Shown here: piece by piece, positions 61,445 to 64,000 of the stretch
Numbering within the stretch: position 1 is the first letter of the stretch
How the letters are laid out: each line of letters begins with the position of its first letter
Assembly (NCBI GenBank): GCA_944325305.1
Contig: CALUZO010000008.1
Location: forward strand, 62,001 to 126,000
Reading direction: 5' to 3'
Source: an uncultured Rikenellaceae bacterium
GTDB taxonomy: Bacteria > Bacteroidota > Bacteroidia > Bacteroidales > Rikenellaceae
DNA: 64,000 nt
The notes under the pieces: model-generated
The model's input: the letters and a program-made list of their open reading frames with translations, nothing else
What the model was told of the DNA's origin: nothing
Databases searched by the model: none
Program-made: the position numbers and the translations under genes

Positions 61445-63199
61445 ATGGCAACAGAATTAGATGCATTAGTATTGGATAAAGCCAAAAAATGGCTTGAAGG
61501 AAATTATGACGAAGCTACCAAGAAACAGGTAAAATATCTGATAGATAACGATAATAAGGAATTGGTCGACAGTTTCTACAAGGACCTTGAATTCGGTACT
61601 GGCGGACTTCGCGGAATCATGGGTGTCGGGACCAATCGTATGAATATATATACTGTCGGTATGGCGACACAGGGATTGGCCAACTATCTGAAGAAAAATT
61701 TTCAGAATCAGGAAATCAAGGTAGCCATCGCACATGATAGTCGCAATAACAGCCGTCTTTTTTCCGAACGGGTGGCCGACATATTTGCGTCGAACGGGTT
61801 CAAGGTATACATGTTCGATTCGCTACGTCCTACCCCGGAACTGAGTTTCACCATTCGTCAGCTCGACTGCAAAAGCGGTGTTATGGTAACCGCTTCGCAC
61901 AATCCCAAAGAGTATAACGGCTACAAGGCATATTGGGAAGACGGATCGCAGGTTACGGCTCCTCACGACAGAAACATTATCGCGGAGGTAGCCAAAATTA
62001 CCGACATAAGCCAGATACTCACCGGCAAGAATAAGGAGAATATCACGGTTCTCGACGAAAAGTTCGATCAGGTTTATCTGAATCGCATAAAAGGGATCTC
62101 GCTTTCGCCCGATGCCGTCGAACAGAATCGCGACATGAAGATAGTCTATACTCCGATACATGGTACCGGAGTCGTATTGGTTCCGGCAGCCCTTCGCAAA
62201 TTCGGGTTTAAAAACATACTGACGGTTAAAGAACAAAATATTATCGACGGTAATTTCCCCACAGTCGAATCTCCTAATCCAGAGGAACGCGCGACCATGA
62301 AAATGGCTTTCGACCTTGGCATAAAGGAAAAAGCAGAGATCATTCTTGCTACCGATCCCGATGGCGACCGTCTTGGGGTTGCGGTTCCGGCCAACAGGGA
62401 TAAAACCGAATACGTGCTTTTGAACGGCAATCAGACATGCGTGCTTCTCACCTATTATCTGTGCCGTCGCTGGAGCGATCTTGGCAAATTGGATGGCAAA
62501 CAGTACATCGTTAAGACTATTGTAACGACAGAGATGCTGGCGCAAGTTGCTAAAAGTTTCGGTATAAAATATTTTGATTGCCTTACCGGTTTCAAGTACA
62601 TTGCCGAGATCATCCGTAACCACGAAGGGACCGCATGGCAGTATATCGGAGGTGGCGAAGAGAGCTTCGGTTATCTTCCGGAAGATTTTGTCCGAGACAA
62701 AGACGGGATCAGTTCATGTGCCATCGCTGCCGAAGCAGCAGCATGGGCCAAAAGCGAGGGTACATCCTTGTTCGAATTATTGAAACAGATGTACGTTGAA
62801 TACGGTTTCTATAAAGAAGGTCTTGTTTCCGTAGTACGCAAAGGTAAGGAAGGTGCAGAAGAGATAAAGAAGATGATGAGCGATTATCGTGCGATGCCGC
62901 CTAAAACCATTTGCGATTCACCGGTTGTAACAGTCAGGGATTATTCGATTCTTGAAAGCACGGATGTCGCTTCAGGGAAAAAGCAACCGATAGAGGGAAT
63001 TCACGAAAAATCCAATGTACTCCAGTTCTTAACCGAGGACGGCACGATCGTTTCTGTGCGTCCGTCAGGTACCGAACCTAAGATCAAATTCTATTTCGGA
63101 GTTCGGGAACCGCTTGCGAGTGTTGACAAGTTTGACGAGGTTAATGCCAAACTGGATGCCAAAATAGAACGGATGAAAAAAGAACTCGGCCTTTTATAG
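61445..63199 (+). CDS. Phosphoglucomutase/phosphomannomutase
   Basis: Interconverts hexose 1- and 6-phosphates, feeding glycolysis and cell-surface sugar synthesis. 584 residues, the length of the long alpha-PGM/PMM subfamily. Active-site Ser in GVMVTASHNPKEYNGYK, metal-binding ATDPDGDRLGVAV, sugar loop GGGEESFGYLPEDF, phosphate site RPSGTEPKIKFYF. The start ATG 61445 (MATELDALVLDKAKKWLEGN) is consistent. Substrate preference (glucose or mannose) cannot be decided. It is monocistronic, ending at a strong terminator. Confidence 0.95.
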   Translation: MATELDALVLDKAKKWLEGNYDEATKKQVKYLIDNDNKELVDSFYKDLEFGTGGLRGIMGVGTNRMNIYTVGMATQGLANYLKKNFQNQEIKVAIAHDSRNNSRLFSERVADIFASNGFKVYMFDSLRPTPELSFTIRQLDCKSGVMVTASHNPKEYNGYKAYWEDGSQVTAPHDRNIIAEVAKITDISQILTGKNKENITVLDEKFDQVYLNRIKGISLSPDAVEQNRDMKIVYTPIHGTGVVLVPAALRKFGFKNILTVKEQNIIDGNFPTVESPNPEERATMKMAFDLGIKEKAEIILATDPDGDRLGVAVPANRDKTEYVLLNGNQTCVLLTYYLCRRWSDLGKLDGKQYIVKTIVTTEMLAQVAKSFGIKYFDCLTGFKYIAEIIRNHEGTAWQYIGGGEESFGYLPEDFVRDKDGISSCAIAAEAAAWAKSEGTSLFELLKQMYVEYGFYKEGLVSVVRKGKEGAEEIKKMMSDYRAMPPKTICDSPVVTVRDYSILESTDVASGKKQPIEGIHEKSNVLQFLTEDGTIVSVRPSGTEPKIKFYFGVREPLASVDKFDEVNAKLDAKIERMKKELGLL

Positions 63200-63221
63200 C
63201 GACAAGCTAACATATAAATAA

Positions 63222-63248
63222 AAAGGAGCCTTATATAAAGGCTCCTTT
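63222..63248. terminator. Terminator of the phosphomutase gene, bidirectional form
   Basis: An 11-bp stem AAAGGAGCCTT (63222-63232) with AAGGCTCCTTT (63238-63248), loop ATATA, with A and T tracts on either side. The minus-strand O-methyltransferase converges on it but ends 130 bp away. Confidence 0.82.
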
Positions 63249-63379
63249 CTTTATATGCATATTTATGTAAAATTGGCTTTACATCCAAAATCCGGAGCGT
63301 TGTTGGACGCCGGCATCTGGCCTCACTGCTTTATGCGGGCATATAACCACCAAATTGTTATTCCACTATGCAGACGTGA

Positions 63380-64000
63380 CTACTTCACCCTTATGAGGTT
63401 CAGCCCGTCGCGCAGATCGAGTACGACGTTCTCGACGCGTGGATCATTGGCGACGAGTTCATTGAATTCGAGTAACCGGTGTGTGTGGAGATCGTTTGCC
63501 GCTACAGGTTGCACTACTTTGCCATACCACAATATATTGTCGGCGATAATCACGCTTCCCGATTTTACCATAGCCACATTTCCTGCATCTCCCATAATCA
63601 TTTTGTAGTAATCCGGGTATTCTCGTTTATCTCCGTCTATGAAAATCAGTTCGTAAGTTTTCCCGAGTTTTGGCGCGACTTCGAGAGCCGAGCCTATATG
63701 ATGCCGAATCTTGCCTGAGTGCGGGCTCCGAGCAAAAAACGATGTGGCGATATCTTCCAGTTCGTCATCCACCTCTATGGTATCTATACGCCCATCCGGA
63801 TCCAGTCCTGCCGCGAAACAGAGAGTGGAATAACCCGTAAAAGTTCCTATTTCGAGAATATTCCGTGGATGGATCATGCGTGTCAGCATTTCGAGCAGTT
63901 TACCCTGGATGTGTCCCGATATCATTCGAGGCTGTACCTCACGCAGATGTGTCTCCCGATCGAGCTCTTTCAGCAGTTCATCCTCCGGCGAGGATATGCG
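63380..64000 (-). CDS. SAM-dependent O-methyltransferase, 5' end cut off
   Basis: Catechol/caffeoyl-CoA-type O-methyltransferase. The frame does not stop at the ATG at 63925; it continues to the window edge (25 further codons, including SSPEDELLKELDRETHLREV), which match the family N-terminus, so the true start lies outside. Motif I is ILEIGTFTGYSTLCFAAGL, motif II region IDTIEVDDELEDIA, and the metal site FIDGDKREYPDYY with IIADNILWYGKV. The C-terminus is intact. The substrate is unknown. Confidence 0.92.
   Translation of the reverse strand, partial: RISSPEDELLKELDRETHLREVQPRMISGHIQGKLLEMLTRMIHPRNILEIGTFTGYSTLCFAAGLDPDGRIDTIEVDDELEDIATSFFARSPHSGKIRHHIGSALEVAPKLGKTYELIFIDGDKREYPDYYKMIMGDAGNVAMVKSGSVIIADNILWYGKVVQPVAANDLHTHRLLEFNELVANDPRVENVVLDLRDGLNLIRVK

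Noticed and set aside
1..64000. CRISPR arrays, insertion sequences, tRNA or rRNA genes
   Set aside because: No regularly spaced repeats, transposase-like frames, terminal inverted repeats or tRNA/rRNA-like segments were recognised by reading; a dedicated scan could still find a divergent tRNA.

Overview
The window reads as a chromosomal segment of a member of the Bacteroidota, most likely order Bacteroidales. Many genes are preceded by the Bacteroidota -7 element TAnnTTTG, and Shine-Dalgarno sequences are mostly absent. The gene content also fits: Na+-NQR, type III glutamine synthetase, membrane pyrophosphatase, AddAB-type nuclease, an HU-CCDC81-like membrane protein, DUF5689 lipoproteins and a TonB-type receptor. 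Family or genus cannot be fixed from sequence reading alone. I see no rRNA or tRNA gene, insertion sequence, prophage or CRISPR array; the region looks like stable core genome with a few accessory operons.

Layout, left to right. 1-1.4 kb: a truncated unknown gene and an MscS channel (minus strand). 1.5-6.4 kb: an export operon of a TolC-like channel, an HlyD-like adaptor and two ABC-2 permeases with no ATPase gene. 6.5-10.4 kb: membrane pyrophosphatase (minus), TrmH-like methyltransferase and panB (plus). 10.4-14.1 kb: a minus-strand cluster of HU-like membrane protein, sigma-54 activator, LptE, a helical protein and SecG. 14.5-20.2 kb: a fold-III PLP decarboxylase, then a TonB-type receptor with two DUF5689 lipoproteins. 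20.4-22.6 kb: divergent GTPases obgE and era. 22.7-25.9 kb: rplM-rpsI and rpsB-tsf, each behind a long untranslated leader.

26.4-33.2 kb: addA-like (minus), a GIN/DUF2807 secreted protein and addB-like (plus). 33.3-37.6 kb: glutamine synthetase III and two tandem M23 peptidases, divergent from alaS-gpmI (37.7-41.8 kb). 41.9-44.3 kb: 2-hydroxyacid dehydrogenase, TcdA-like and TatD-like genes (minus). 44.6-50.6 kb: the complete nqrABCDEF operon. 50.6-52.5 kb: NAD(P)HX repair enzyme and a small conserved protein. 52.6-54.7 kb: a metal-type ABC ATPase and binding protein plus an XRE-family regulator, with an array of half-sites in front of the transporter promoter. 55-59.7 kb: a minus-strand run bcp-recA-rsh-unknown-HIT. 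59.8-63.2 kb: dnaA divergent from a phosphoglucomutase. The window ends inside an O-methyltransferase gene.

Themes are envelope biogenesis and export, sodium/proton energetics (NQR and pyrophosphatase), translation, and DNA repair coupled to the stringent response. Convergent gene pairs are repeatedly separated by long perfect hairpins with A and T tracts, which read as bidirectional terminators. I did not find a clearly new large system. The points most worth checking are the half-site array before the metal transporter, the palindrome inside the panB promoter, the receptor/DUF5689 operon, the two ribosomal-protein leaders and the ATPase-less export operon.
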